Source of the DNA: Arachis hypogaea
Lineage: Eukaryota; Streptophyta; Magnoliopsida; Fabales; Fabaceae
DNA: 64,000 bases
Direction: 5' to 3'
Assembly (NCBI RefSeq): GCF_003086295.3
Contig: NC_092052.1
Span: 16,460,346-16,524,345, forward strand
Shown: in pieces, positions 34,914 to 46,980 of the stretch
Layout of the letters: every line of letters begins with the position of its first letter
Position numbering within the stretch: position 1 is the first letter of the stretch
Position numbers and translations under genes: made by a program
Notes under the pieces: model-generated
The model's input: only the letters and a program-made list of their open reading frames with translations
Databases searched by the model: none
What the model was told of the DNA's origin: nothing

Positions 34914-37000
34914 GTTTAAAAACATAAATACATTTATTGTAATATAAAAATTTTAACTAAATTTAAAAACATAAATACATTTATTGTAATATAAAAATAA
35001 AAGTAACTATTGAGTTTTTTTTTTACTAATTAACTATTAAGATTATTTTTTTTATAGCCATACCAATTCAAAATTTGAATTATCTTTTTCTTTTGGTATA
35101 ATTATGCCAACATAATATTTAATATATACCTAACCATGTGTTTCAAAAATTAATTAATTCAATTTTAAAAACTACAAAATATTAAATAAACATAAAAAAT
35201 GAAAAATATAGTCGTCGTAATTAACAACTGATTTTATAAATTTATAATTACTAGTTTGTGCCATAAATTGAAATATAATAATAAAGCAAACATAAAATAA
35301 ACATGAAGTATATCCATATTGCCTTCCTAAGAATATCTTAGAAAATAAATTTTAATTTTACTAATATGGGATAAAAAAAATTAAAATATCAATAATATCC
35401 TTATCACAAAATTGATATATGATGTATATATTTAGATTAGGAATTCAATCTTGAACTGAGAGCAAAAGTGAAACATGTGAAAAATAAAGTCAAAATCTCA
35501 CAACTCAAGCAGAATAAATATTTTATGGATCAAACATTCTCTACAGAGCTCTAGTAAAATTAAAAGAAAGTGTCAATATAAAAAGTTAAAACGAAAAATA
35601 TACTATTTTGTCACTTAAACTAAATTAACTAATTTGGCCAACATGTACCTAAAAAATCCGTCTAAAAGACATTTAACAAAGGATCAGTTACAAATTGTTG
35701 AATATAGAGAAATTGCATAATAATTCAAGCACACATGCACATGCATTCATCTAAATTCTATAAAACATTCACTTGCCAAAAGCAAATAGGTGAAGCAATA
35801 ACCTAAAATGTGGAATGGGATTTTAACATCATAAAGGAGCTACTTCACTTTATTGAATTTTAAAGAAATAACTGAACTACAAACATAAAAGATTGCACAA
35901 TTAATTTGCCTAGCGATTAATAATATTGTGTCTACACTCTAATACTTAATCAATTACATGAGAAATAAGCCCAATAAAAATGCACAAAGCATTCCATACA
36001 GACATCTTAATCCACATATCTCCTACATCACAACCTAAAATATGAAATACTTACATGGACACAATCAAAATATCTAATGTCCTATTAGTCCTAATCAGTA
36101 GCTCTAGTTAACTGGCATGTGTAGCCATTTCATTTAACATGCAGACTCATCCCTAGAGCCATGAGACTCATTAGATTCATTAAATTCCAGCATCAAAGAT
36201 TTTCTCAACCTCTTCAATGGAAGATACTCCTCTTTCCTCAACATAACATTGTTTAAGACCAACCACATACTCCTAATCTAAAAAAAATGCATGAAAATTG
36301 AAACCAAATTATAGAGATAATTACAAATAGCCGTAGTCAAAAGAATCAAAAAATAAAAGTCAATACCCTTTCAAAAAAATAATTTAATATTACTCACCTC
36401 CTAACTTTCATCAACTTCATCACATGAATTTTTAGAATGATCTAATTCATTTAACTTGTCTCTCACAGCATGAATAGACTTTTTTTGAGAGGACATTGTT
36501 ATAGCACACAAGAGAATAGTTTGAATTTAAACGGGCTAAAAAAGGGAAAAATGGAATAAAATAGTAAAACTGCTATAAATCCTATAACCTAACTTAATAT
36601 TAGGAGAGAAATACAGCAAATATAAAATAGAGCAACTACTCAGATCGAAGAATGAGAAGGACAGACTTAGAACCCTATACCTTAACCTAATATTAGGAGA
36701 GAAATACAGCAAAGAGGTGTGAAAAAAATACGTAAATCAAGACGGCTCCCTCTAAACCATAACCTAATGCATAGATAAAGAGAGAGAAGAGGAAGAGAAC
36801 AAAAATAACATGAGGTCAGTATAAGGATAAAAGCAAGAATCAAAACAAAAAAGTCTATGCATAAATCTAGGGGATGGCAGGCTTAGGTAATGAGTACACC
36901 TTTTTGTTTAAATATCATGATTTTAGTAGACTTCCTATATAATTAGATTTCCAATGAAAAAATATATCATATTCCAATGAAGATACACACAATCTAATTA
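34914..37000. other. AT-rich intergenic region with a short tandem duplication
   Basis: Directly after the duplication breakpoint a roughly 45-bp unit (TTTAAAAACATAAATACATTTATTGTAATATAAAAA) occurs twice (about 34914-34998). On the - strand near 36505-36410 a short open stretch MSSQKKSIHAVRDKLNELDH is followed by a stop and a GTGAGT-like donor. Near 36280-36190 another (EYVVGLKQCYVEERGVSSIEEV) could be an exon. I do not recognise either and cannot join them in frame. Nothing else is supported. Confidence 0.4.
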
Positions 37001-37009
37001 TTTATTTAA

Positions 37010-37975
37010 GGGTTAAGTTCGATTTTGGTCCCCAACGTAGAGGCCGAAAATCGATTTCATCCCCAACTTTTTTTTGCTACAAAATGGTCCCCAAAGTTTC
37101 AATTTGTTTTAAAATCGTCTTTTTTACCAATTTTATTTTTTTATTACCAAATTATCCCTCATTAAAAAAATTATAAAATAAAATAAATATAAAATAAATA
37201 AATAAAAAGGAAAGAAAGGGATACAAAGAATCGGGGGGAGAGAAAGAAGGGGGTTTATGCGAAGAGAAATGGGGGAGGGGGGAGGAAAGGGAAGAAGGGG
37301 AGGGAGGGGTGTTGAAGAAGAAGAGGGGAGGGGTTTTATGCATAAAGTAAAGGGGAAAGGGGAAGGGGTTATGCGAAGGGAGAAGATGGGGGGGGGGGGA
37401 GTTCGGGAAGAAGAAGGCGAAGGGTCTTCGCCGTCGCCGCCGCCACCACTGCTCTTCTTTGCTCGATAGCCGTTGCTCGTTGTCGTTCGGGTGGCTCACC
37501 GAATTTTGCTCTTCTGCTTCCATTCTTCTTCTTCTTCTTCTTTGATTCTGCTTCTATTATATTTGTTGATTTTTTATTATTATTGTTTCTGGTTGATTCT
37601 GATTCTGATTGATTATATTCTTTCATTGTTATTGTTGTTGTTGTTCTGTTTCTGTTTCTGCTCCTGCTTCTTCTATTTCTACTTGATTCCATTGTTGATT
37701 CGTTAGTGATTCATTGTTGTTGTTGTTGTCCTACTGCTGCTTCTGTTTGATTAATTGTTGTTGTTGCTTTTGGTTCTGTTTCTGCTGGTGCTTCTGCATA
37801 ATTTTGGGGAAGAAGGGGAAGAAGAGCGGAGGGAAGGAGGGAGGGAGGGGTATTTTCGTCTGAAGGACGATTTTAAAACAAACTAAAACTTTTGGGACCA
37901 TTTTGTAGCAAAAAAAAAGTTGGGGACGAAATCGATTTTCGACCTCTACGTTGGGACCAAAATCGAACTTAACCC
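37010..37975. mobile_element. 966-bp Mutator-like non-autonomous element, 9-bp TSD
   Basis: The terminal inverted repeats are about 115 bp (GGGTTAAGTTCGATTTTGGTCCC and complement). They are flanked by TTTATTTAA at 37001-37009 and 37976-37984. Between the TIRs lies a purine-rich GGGAGG tract (about 37225-37420) and a TTCTTCTTC / TTGTTGTTG-rich tract (about 37500-37800). The content is low-complexity and unlike the neighbourhood. ORFs across it are repeat artefacts. It may hold a diverged captured gene piece (Pack-MULE style), but I cannot name one. Confidence 0.85.
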
Positions 37976-37984
37976 TTTATTTAA

Positions 37985-38255
37985 CTAAATTTCCAAAAGA
38001 TAGGGCATCGATAAACTTGGAAAATTATGCTAAAAGGAAAACAATAAAATATACAATCAAGGAATTAAGAGATAAATAAAAGCGAGTAACAAATAAGGAT
38101 AAACTACTTACTACTTTTATTCCAATAATGAGGGAAACAAAATATGTATTTATAAAGTAACTAATCAAGAATATAAAAAACCAAAAATAAATTTATTAAC
38201 TTATTTTTCACACACTTATGAGCTTTCATATATCAAAAAAAATAAAGATTATAAA
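37985..38255. other. Spacer, nothing recognised
   Basis: AT-rich sequence between two mobile elements without a coding or repeat signal. Confidence 0.4.
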
Positions 38256-40004
38256 CAAGGTTGCGAGAACTAGACCGATCATCGAACCGGTTGACTGACT
38301 GGTTCAATGGTTCAACCAAAGTTGAACAGATTTAATTAAATATAGAGTAAAATTATAAAAAATTCAATACATAATTTTAAAAATTTAAATTCAATTATTT
38401 CTAAACTAATAAAATTCAAAATTTAACAATTTCACAAAATAACTTATCCATAATTTATCATTAAAAGTCACCACCACTTCACAAAATTAAAGCATTCTGT
38501 CTATGAAATCACCTAAATTGCAAGAAGTTTGAGCATTCCACTTATTTAGGTGTTTTCATGACAAAAATAACATCAAGCACAAGCACGAAGAAATACCATG
38601 AGCAATGGATAAACATGAGTTTCATAACTTAAACAAGCATCAAGAGACAACCCAAAGTGCATTATTCTTGAACAATTTGCCTAAACAAAGAGTGGTTCAA
38701 ACTATATGGTAACTACAACATATAATTCAAACTCAAAGCATCACAAAGGCATTTAATCGAACACCTAGCACGCAATGTACAAATTTAGCATAAACAAACA
38801 AAATTCAGCTGCAATGCTTACCCATTCAACAACTTTCACACTTAATACAGCTAAACACAATAATAAATAAAAGTAACGAAGCTTATATCAGCAATCAAAG
38901 CATCGGCCAACCAAGAAATTTCCAATTCTCAAAACTTGCAACAAACCTAGAATCTACAAACTGAACTACCTTATTCCAACAACCTAGAATCCACTAACAG
39001 AAATAAAAAATCCAACTAAACTAATGTAGAACAAACTATAGAATTAAAGCTAAACAAAACAGCAAGAGAAAACAGAGCAAAAACCTGAAGTACTAGTCAA
39101 AGATGGAAATGAAGAAGGGAGGAAGGAATTGCTGTCGTACTATGATGCTGCCACAACCAGAGACGGCAATGAGAAGTCACCGCACACCAAGAAACTCTAC
39201 GAAAAGAGGATGGAACAAAGGCTCAGCTTCGACTCTAAGAGAGAGAAAGTCGCGGATTGAGGAGAAGATGGTGGAGGAAAAGATTTGAAAAAACAGAACA
39301 AGAACCATGAACTTAAATCTGTCCAATTCAATGATTCATATAGTTTTGTCACTGGATAAACAAAATTAATTGAAAGAAGGAAAAGATGGGAGTACTGACT
39401 ACTGAGTACTCACCGCGGGAGAGGCCGAGAGCACAGAAGGTCAGAGCCAGACGACGACCCACGCTTTGGTGACGGTGAAGGTTCGGTACCGACGACAAGC
39501 TGACGACCACAACGACGACCAGACGACGCCAACACGGTGATGCTTCGACCGCGACAGTGACCTTTGACCTTGATCCGCGACGGTGACCTTTGACCCGCGA
39601 CAGTGACCTACGACTCGCGACGATGATACTTCCCTACGGCGTTTGTTGGAGGTGACGGTAGCGTAGGAAGAAGGTTGAAGAGAAACTGAGAAAGTTAGGG
39701 TTGGGAAGTCTTCGAAGTTCGAAGAGAAACCATCATACCAAGGCTTCAACCCTTTTTCCCCTTTATCTTTTTTATTTTAATCCACCGCCAAAACGGCGCC
39801 GTTTCGTATCTTGGGGAGGAAAACCGGTACTAGCTAAAACTCGGTCGGTTCGGCCAGTTTGCTGGTTAACTGCCGGTACAGTCGGGTTTTCTACCGGTTT
39901 TTTGCAGGACGATTTTGTAGGTGAACCGGACCGGTTACTTGATTGATTTTTGATTAACCCAGTTGAACCGACTGGTTTGGTCCAATTTTCAGAACCTTCA
40001 TAGC
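38256..40004. mobile_element. About 1.75-kb hAT-like non-autonomous element
   Basis: The ends are inverted: AAGGTTGCGAGAACTAGACCGATC..AACCGGTTGACTGACTGG at the left, and complementary CCAGTTGAACCGACTGGTTTGGTCCAATTTTCAGAACCTT at the right. This is the AAGGTTCTGAAAACCGG-type terminus common in dicot hAT derivatives. The core is non-coding. It includes a GC-rich block at 39400-39900 and a repeat of CGCGACGGTGACCTTTGACC at 39540-39640. No clear 8-bp TSD was found, so the boundaries are approximate. Confidence 0.65.
39540..39640. repeat. Short GC-rich tandem repeat (about 24-bp unit)
   Basis: Three to four variants of CGCGACGGTGACCTTTGACC in direct tandem inside the hAT-like element. Confidence 0.7.
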
Positions 40005-40059
40005 CATTACATACCAACAATCAACATCAAAATTTATATATTCCACATCCCAAAACTCT

Positions 40060-41065
40060 ATATCATCATCACCACCATACAACTTATCTTCAAACATTAA
40101 AATCACATACAATTAAACATACACCCAAACATCCAATCCTATCTTAAGGTCAACTAGCCTAAGGTTCACGAAACATTACATATTACATAAAGGAAATCGA
40201 AACCATACCTTGGCCAAGACAACTCCAAAAAGCACCAAAACTCAAACTAACAACACATATATCACCAAAATAAAAAACTAGAAACTACAACATACATCAC
40301 TACAAGGGTTTATGAGTAACTTTACCTTGTTCAAAGAGGATTGGGACAAATCCCAACAATTGCCCGCTACTAGAGATCACTTAAAAAACCAAAACCACAA
40401 AATCTACTCAAAAACTATAACAAAAAACGCACAGAAACTAGGGCAGGAAACTAGAGAGCGAGCTTTAAGTTCTTACCAGATTTTCTTATATAGAAATGAA
40501 GATCTCGATGAGAGTTTTGCGTGACCGCAAACGGCTCGTCAATTGGAGTTTCGTAGCTCAAGTTATGGCTCCCGGAAGGTGATGATGAATAGTAACATCA
40601 CCCTCTTCTCCTCTCTTCTCTATGCTGCGCCCCCTTTCTTAATTTAGGGTGGAAATGAGCTGAAATGCTCATTTAATGAGCATATATATGTTGGGCCTTG
40701 GGCCCGGTCCAACCCGTTAGCGCTTTAGGTCCATTTGGCCCACTTTGGGCCAAAACCTTTAAGGTTAGTGCCAGGTTTTCAATTCTAAATTATTTTTTTT
40801 GTCCTTTTAAAATAATAAATCAATTTTCAAAATCTTATTTTCTAAAGTACACGGTACTGGACAGACTAGATCCAGTACTACCGGCTTGAGTGCCAGTACG
40901 CATTTTTACAAAAACTTTTCAAAAATAATACATTTTCTAACTCAGTAAAATTTATTGAAATCAAATTTCACCTTTAAATTTTTAAATTAAAACTTCTAAA
41001 TTTTGAATCTACTCCTGGCACTTAAAAATGATCATTTTACTAAAACGGTTATGCCGGTTCTTACA
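40060..41065 (+). mobile_element. LTR fragment related to the 12-15 kb solo LTR
   Basis: It shares, in order, the CCTATCTTA.GGTCA.CTAGCCTAAG block (40139), CCTTGGCCAA (40210), GACCGCAAACGG (40524) and the proline-like GGCCC/GGTCCATTTGGCCCACTTTGGGCC block (40690-40750) with 14340-15060 of the solo LTR. It ends CCGGTTCTTACA at about 41065, a plausible LTR 3' end. The 5' two thirds of the LTR are missing. Confidence 0.6.
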
Positions 41066-42160
41066 TGACCTCAAATCTAACTTCGAGAATAACTTGGTTA
41101 TACCAAGTTGATCAAACAAATCGGTTATCAAAGGAATATGGTATTTGTTCTTGATGGTTATCTTGTTAAGTGCATGATAGTCGATGCATAATCTCAATGA
41201 ACCATCATGCTTCCTTTGGAACAGGACTGGTGCGTCATAGGGTGCCTTCGATGAACGAATGAATCCAACATCTAGCAAATTCTTGAGTTTCTTCTTCAAC
41301 TCCTCAAGTTCTGGCGGTACCATCCTATAAGGTGTTGAGACAAGCGACTTTGCTCTGACTCCAATTCAATCTTGTGGTCCACCTTCCTCATAGGTGGTAG
41401 TTATTTTGGCAACTTAGGAGGTATCACATCCTTATTTTCTTCAAGGATTTCCTTGATTTTGGGAGGAATGTCTTCTCTTTCAGATATTGACACCTCTTGT
41501 AATAGAGCCAAATATGTAATTTTTCCCTTCTTAAATCTGTTCTTGAGATTGCATGGAGACCCTTTCTCCATGACACATACTATGTCGTAGTATGACATCG
41601 ATATTATATTTTTCTTCCTTTGCAAGTTGAGCCTGATGACTATCTTGAAATCATCCATGGGTTCTACTAAAAAATCCATAAAGCCCTTCCAAGAACCAAG
41701 AGTCATCTCAACCCCTTTTGCTACTCCCTTAAAAGGTTCACCCTTGGTATTCACGGGTTTGAACCAACCATTCTTTTCAGTAATTTTCAATCCAAGCCTC
41801 GTTGCTTCATCAGGAGTGATAAAGTTTTATGTAGCACCAGTGTCGATAATAGTCATTAACAGGTTTTTTATTGATAAATGTTTTGACATACATGAAGCCT
41901 TTCTTTTTTGTAAGACTTGCCTCTTTACCCTTCGCATCATTCATGAGTTGGACAGATCTAACACATTCAGTCACTTATGATTGAGCCTCTCGTTCTTGGC
42001 AATGGATGCCAGAGTCCTTAGCTTGGGACAGTCATTCATTTGGTGTGGTCTCTTTGGTGTGGTCTCTTGCATACGAAGCATCTTTCTTTGGGCACAAAAT
42101 CTTTCTTCTTTTCTTTGTACTCTTTTTTTAAGAGTATTTCCCTTCTTTCAGAGAAAACCC
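41066..42160 (-). pseudogene. Chromovirus-like gypsy gag-knuckle/protease/RT fragment
   Basis: On the - strand from 42160 down: a knuckle-like CFVCKRPH segment; protease signature IDTGAT.NFITPDEATRLGL (near 41840); then KAVN-type text VNTKGEPFKGVAKGVEMTLGSW, DFLVEPMDDFKIV and EENKDVIPPKLPK (ORF 41790-41401); then the RT N-terminus [31 protein letters not shown] and [22 protein letters not shown] (41323-41066). The order is typical of a Ty3/gypsy chromovirus. Frameshifts and stops are present. RT is cut before its catalytic YxDD by the LTR fragment at 41065. Confidence 0.8.
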
Positions 42161-42199
42161 TGACATAATTTTGCTTTGCCTTCTCCTTCAGACCCTCCG

Positions 42200-43434
42200 C
42201 CATGGCACACTAACCCAAAAGCTTCTTCTCCCTCTCCTGAAGCCGGGTCAACTCCTCTTTTAGCCAGGTATTCTCCCCTTAAAGCCTTTGCTCCTCTTCT
42301 TGATAAAGGACAATCCTCCCCTAAAGCTCTTCCACAGTTTTTTGGGAAGAACTCAAAGAACTCAAAGGAGTTTTGTCTAAGATATCAAGAAGACCAGTGC
42401 AAACCCCAGCAGTCTGAACCCCTCCGCGAACCAAAATCTGAAGATGATTTCGAAGGGAAGAATCATCCATAGCAATCTAGCTATGAGGGAAGATGTGCTT
42501 CCGAATGAACTTCGGACCGTCGAAGCCGGACTCTCCAGCAATAGAACCGGACTCCGAGATCTTACGTTTCTTTTTCTCAGGTTTGGAAAGAGGTCGGATT
42601 GGGGGGATTAGGGCAGGAGGAGGGAGAGGAGAAGCAGAGGCAGAGGTTACCATAATTGGGCCAGAGGAGGTCCCCGAGTCATGAGGAGGAGGAGAAGGAA
42701 CGCCAGTAGCTCCGGCCTTCGCAACATCAGCTCTGGCCCTAGCCTTCCTCTTAGCCTCTTGGACCTTCTGATAGGCAGCGCTAGATTCACTCTTCACCAT
42801 TTCTGAAAGGAAGAAATAAAAGCAATCAGTTTACAAATCGAAAAATATCACAAGTGGGAAACCTTCAAAAACAACTACAAAAAGCAAAAACTACCTAGTT
42901 GGGTCCGCACAACACTCGGAGAACCCAGAAGAAATTTCTTAGTATCCAGATTGGGAGCTCTCCCCCAAGCCTCTCGGAAAAACCCCACAATGGCCTCCTC
43001 AACCTCGTCTAAATCATCCAGGCCATACTTCTTAACAGGGGAGACCTCCAACCAGTATAAAGGAAATCAAGGATAATTGTTCTTCTCTAGGAAAAAGGGA
43101 TGGTGACTCTCCACAGCTTGGACTTTGAAGAAGAAGCTTTTAAAATCATGAAAAGATTCATCAAAGATTGAAAAAACCTTCCGTCCCTGAATAGCTCGGA
43201 AGAAAACCCACTGTTGCTTATTATTCTGAGCGCTAAATGGTTTGGTCAGATGGAAAAGATAGAAAAAAAATCTTTAAAGAAGTCAGGAAGTCCAGCTCTT
43301 GGCTGATGAGTTAGTAGATTTTCATGAAACACCAAGAGTTGGGGTAGAGTTGGGTAGGAGCAACTCAGCAATGGCCCAAGACCTCCATTTCAAAGTCAGA
43401 GAAAGGAAAGGAAATCCCTAGACAGGTAAAAAGG
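42200..43434 (-). pseudogene. Antisense-type gene of a Tat family, copy C (PF04195-like plus coiled coil)
   Basis: On the - strand from 43434 the text LGISFPFSDFEMEVLGHC..APTQLYPNSWCFMKI, WVFFRAIQGRKVFSIFDESFHDFKSFFFKVQAVE and NLDTKKFLLGSPSVVRTQL matches the exon-1 protein of the two better copies (elements A and B) at a diverged level. A GT..AG intron (42803-42894, 92 bp, phase 1) sits at the same place. Exon 2 (42802-42477) encodes a Lys/Ala-rich start and ends early, with coiled-coil-like text (EELQGKIVLYQEEEQRL) continuing past stops to about 42200. The 5' part is missing because element A is inserted at 43435. The junction to the chromovirus fragment is not resolved. Confidence 0.7.
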
Positions 43435-43971
43435 TGTTCCGAGGGTTACCTGAAATTGTAGGCCGATCTCGGATGAGATCTTCTGTACTGGTCGGAGATA
43501 ACGTGTCCGGCTGGCTGGTGGCGGCCGGAGCTGTTGTGTCTGACTTATTGGACTGACTGCACTTCTGATCCTTGGTCATCGAAGGGTAGGGGGTACCTAC
43601 AAGAGACTCCGATACTTAAGTTAGCACGGGTATTAAGCAGGTTTTTAGTAGAATCAGAGTATGAGTTATACCTGGGTGCTCCAGTGTATTTATAATGGTG
43701 AGAAATGACCTTTTTAGATAAGATAAGTTAGTTATCTTATCTTATCTTATCTTTGGGTGAGGTCAACATATCTTTCAACGGAACTGCCCTTCTCTTTGTA
43801 GGCTTGGGTTGCCTTTGGTTTGGGCTGCGTTCCTTCGTTTGGGCCTCCTTGGGCCTTCCTGTCGATTTGGCCGACCTCTTTTGTAAAGAAGTCGGATAGT
43901 CTGACCTGAAGAGGTCGGTCGCTTTGTCTCCAATCATCCCAGGTCGGATAGCTCGACCCAGGGTATGAACA
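43435..43971 (-). repeat. 3' LTR of element A (537 bp)
   Basis: On the - strand it begins TGTTCATACCCTGGGTCGAG and ends CTCGGAACA. It is homologous along its length to the two LTRs of element B, including the AGATAAGATAAGATAA tract and a TATAAATA box (complement near 43690). It is visibly more diverged from B's LTRs than those are from each other. Confidence 0.92.
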
Positions 43972-43984
43972 GTGCCCCTGCTTG

Positions 43985-45022
43985 AGCTCGGTCTTTTTGT
44001 TGAGGTCGAATCCTTGACTTCGGTCCTTCTAGTGAAGCCGAACTCAAGCATTTTGTCGATTCCTTCCTTTGTAGAGCCTTTTTTGAATGTGGAACGTTTC
44101 TTCTTTCGCTTCTTCTGAAAGCGCGCGCTTTTGCATTTAGTATTTTGACCTTGGGAATATGCGAGGCTTTAAATACCTTCATTAATTGGTTTTAATTGCC
44201 CGTTTCCCTTGGTTTTTTATTTTGAATCTTTCGATCAAAAACGGTTTCTCTCCTTCGTGCTCTCTTCGTAACTTCTTCCTTCACTCTCTCACTTTCTGTT
44301 TTCGTCTGCATCATTTTGCCTTTTCTTGCGTGATAGCGTCACTTGGCGATTCTCTGGGTGATTCCATCTTTCCATCTTCAATCTCTTTTGCAGCTTCTCT
44401 CTTTGTTCAGGTTGGCTTTTCTTCCTTTCTCTTTTCCGCGTCATTTTCTTGTCTGATTTTGAGAAAGTTTTGATTTTGCTTGGAGAAAGTTTAGATCTTT
44501 CTGCTTTTGTTGTGCCAGATTGCTTGTTGTAATGTGTGTTCTGGGAGTTTCTTTGTCTTTTGTATGAACCTTTTCGCCTTTCCTCTTTGTTTGATGCTTG
44601 CACGTTATCACCGTTTCTGTTTGTGCTTTTGATTTTGAAGCTTTGTAGTGATGATTTTGTTTGATTTCTGAAAAAAGGTTGTGTCTTTGATGATTTCTGC
44701 TTTGGCATGTTTGATGTTGGTGATGCTCCTTGCTGATAGACTGTAGGAAGATAGTGGCTTCGATGACTTTGTGTTTTTTTTCTTCGAAATGTTTGCTATT
44801 TGAGATCTTCTTTTCTTGTTTGAGAAATGTTGGGACGTAAACTGTAGATTTTTCCTGAAACCTTGATTTGTTACTGCCTCCAAAGGAAGCCCCAGGACTT
44901 TGGTTTTGAGTCTTGGGGTTTTCCTTTTTCTGTTTGTTCGTCTGTCAAGTTGTTTTGCCCCTCGTCCGAGATGTTTTTTAGTAATCCAATCTTCTTTTCT
45001 TATTGTAGGATTAGTTGGCCTC
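43985..45022 (+). other. Leader/promoter region of element A's antisense gene
   Basis: A T- and CTT-rich + strand region without conserved coding. A likely 5'-UTR intron acceptor (TTTTCTTATTGTAG) lies 13 bp before the ATG at 45023. The matching region of B is 55336-56416. No other signal was identified. Confidence 0.45.
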
Positions 45023-46401
45023 ATGTCTTCTCGCAATAACGTTGTAGAGGTGTCTTCTAAAGTTTTCGAGGGAATGTCCGATTGGCTGGACTCCCTTGTC
45101 TTAATGTGTGTCTCTGTCGTGGATGCTGAATTTTGTGTAGAGTTGAGGAAACATCATAGGATTTGTGGTAGCAGTGCCCGGGAGAGGGATTATGAGCTTG
45201 TAGCTCCCGACTCTGACGAGAGGGTTTGTTTTCCTACTTCTGTCGAGGGGAAGCATCCCTTCTTCTATGCTTATGAATATTTCTTCAGCCAGTTGGACAT
45301 TACTTTTCCTTTTACTGCTTTCGAGACCGACTTGTTGTGGTCATGTAACATTGCCCCATCCCAGCTTCACCCGAATTCCTGGGGTTTCATCAAGATTTTT
45401 CAGCTGCTTTGCTGAGAGTTAGGCGTAACACCTTTTCAGACTCTTTTCCTTTATCTTTTTGTCTCTATCAAGCCTGGAGGTTCCTCCAAAAAGAAAGCTT
45501 CCTGGGTTTCTTTCAGGTCGGCCCAGAGCCATAATGTTTTTGCCATGTATGACGAGTCTTTTAAGGACTTTAAGAATTACTTCTTTAGAGTTCGTGCTGT
45601 CGAGGGGGCCCGACCCTTTTTTCTTGACGAAAATGATGAGCCTGCTTTTCCTCTAGAGTGGCAAAAAGATGTGAGGGTGTCTCGTTATACCTGGGAGATG
45701 CTTGATGAGGTTGAGCGAGCTTTTGTTGTTGTTCTTGAGGATTTATGGGGGTTACCACCCCATCTTGATACAAAAAAGTTTTTGAATGACCCGTCCCTGG
45801 TTCAGACTGTTTTGGGTACTTGTCTGACTTGTTTCTGTACTTGTTTTCTTAGTTTGGCTTCCTCTTCTTATGATTGTAATCCTTTATTGTGACTGATTTC
45901 TGTATTTGCAGAGATGTCAAAAAACAATGATTCCATGAAGGCCTTAAAAAAGGCAAAGAAGGCGACTGCTGCTCAAAATATCTCGGCCAAGGCGGCCGGA
46001 GAGGGATCTTCTCAATTTCAAGTGAAGTCGCCCGTGCCGAGTTCTCCTGGGCCGAGGAAGGTGATCTCCACTCCTCGGGTTCGTCTGGCTGAGCCTCCTC
46101 AGTCTTCTGCCGCTGCTTCTGGTGCTCCTCCTAACAAGAAGCAAAAAACAATTGAGCCTTTCAACCTTGATGCTCCTGATTTTGATGCCATCGAGTTTGT
46201 AGATCAGCAAATTGGTCCCTTCGGTGCCCTTCCTATGGATGATGTGTCGATCCTTCGCCCATCTAGACTTTATAACTCGAAGCAGTGTTAGAATGGCATA
46301 TATAGGGGCTGCCCTATACCGGACTGCTCAAAATCTTCCTCTCCATGCCACTAAAGCTTTTATGGAGGAAGCTAAACAGGAGTTTGATCGGATGAAGGGC
46401 C

Positions 46402-46939
46402 TGTTCATACCCTGGGTCGAGCTACCCGACCTAGGATGATTGGCGACAAAGCGACCGACTTCTTCAGGTCAGGCTACCCGACCTCTTCTCAAAGAGGTTG
46501 GCCAAATCAACAGGAGAGACCAATAAAGGGCCCAAATAGAGGAACACGACCCAAATCCAAAGGCAATCAAAGCCTATAAAGATAAAGGCGGTTCCATTGA
46601 AGATAAGCTGACCTCACCAGAAGATAAGATAAGATAAGATAACTAACTTATCTTATCTAGAAAGGTCACTCTACAACCACTATAAATACACTGGAGCACC
46701 CAGGTATAACTCATACTCTGATTCTACATAAAACTTGCTTAATACCCATGCTAACTTAAACATCGGAGTCTCTTGCAGGTACCCCCACCCTCCGGTGACC
46801 AAGGATCAGCAGTACAGCCAATCCAACAAGTCGGACACAACAGCTCCGGCCGCCACCAGCCAGTCGGACACGTCATCTCCGACCAGTACCGAAGATCTCG
46901 TCCGAGATCGACCTCCAGTTTCAGGTAACCCATGGAACA
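46402..46939 (+). repeat. 5' LTR of element B
   Basis: TGTTCATACC..GGAACA, with an AGATAAGATAAGATAAGATAA tract (about 46624-46642) upstream of the TATA box TATAAATA (46681-46688). Immediately preceded by GGGCC. Confidence 0.95.
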
Positions 46940-46940
46940 T

Positions 46941-46958
46941 TGGCGCCGTTGCCGGGGA
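46941..46958 (+). other. Primer binding site of element B
   Basis: TGGCGCCGTTGCCGGGGA, two bases after the LTR. This sequence is widely reported in plant gypsy elements as complementary to the 3' end of tRNA-Asp. Confidence 0.85.
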
Positions 46959-46980
46959 ACCTGGAAGTCATCCCATCACC

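Noticed and set aside
37152..37706. Proline-rich and leucine-rich ORFs on both strands
   Set aside because: Low-complexity GA/TTC tracts inside a Mutator-like element give open frames in several registers. No domain is recognisable.
45023..46401. A free-standing host gene with the PF04195-like domain
   Set aside because: Position, orientation and the sister copy in B show it is the antisense gene of retroelement A, interrupted by B.
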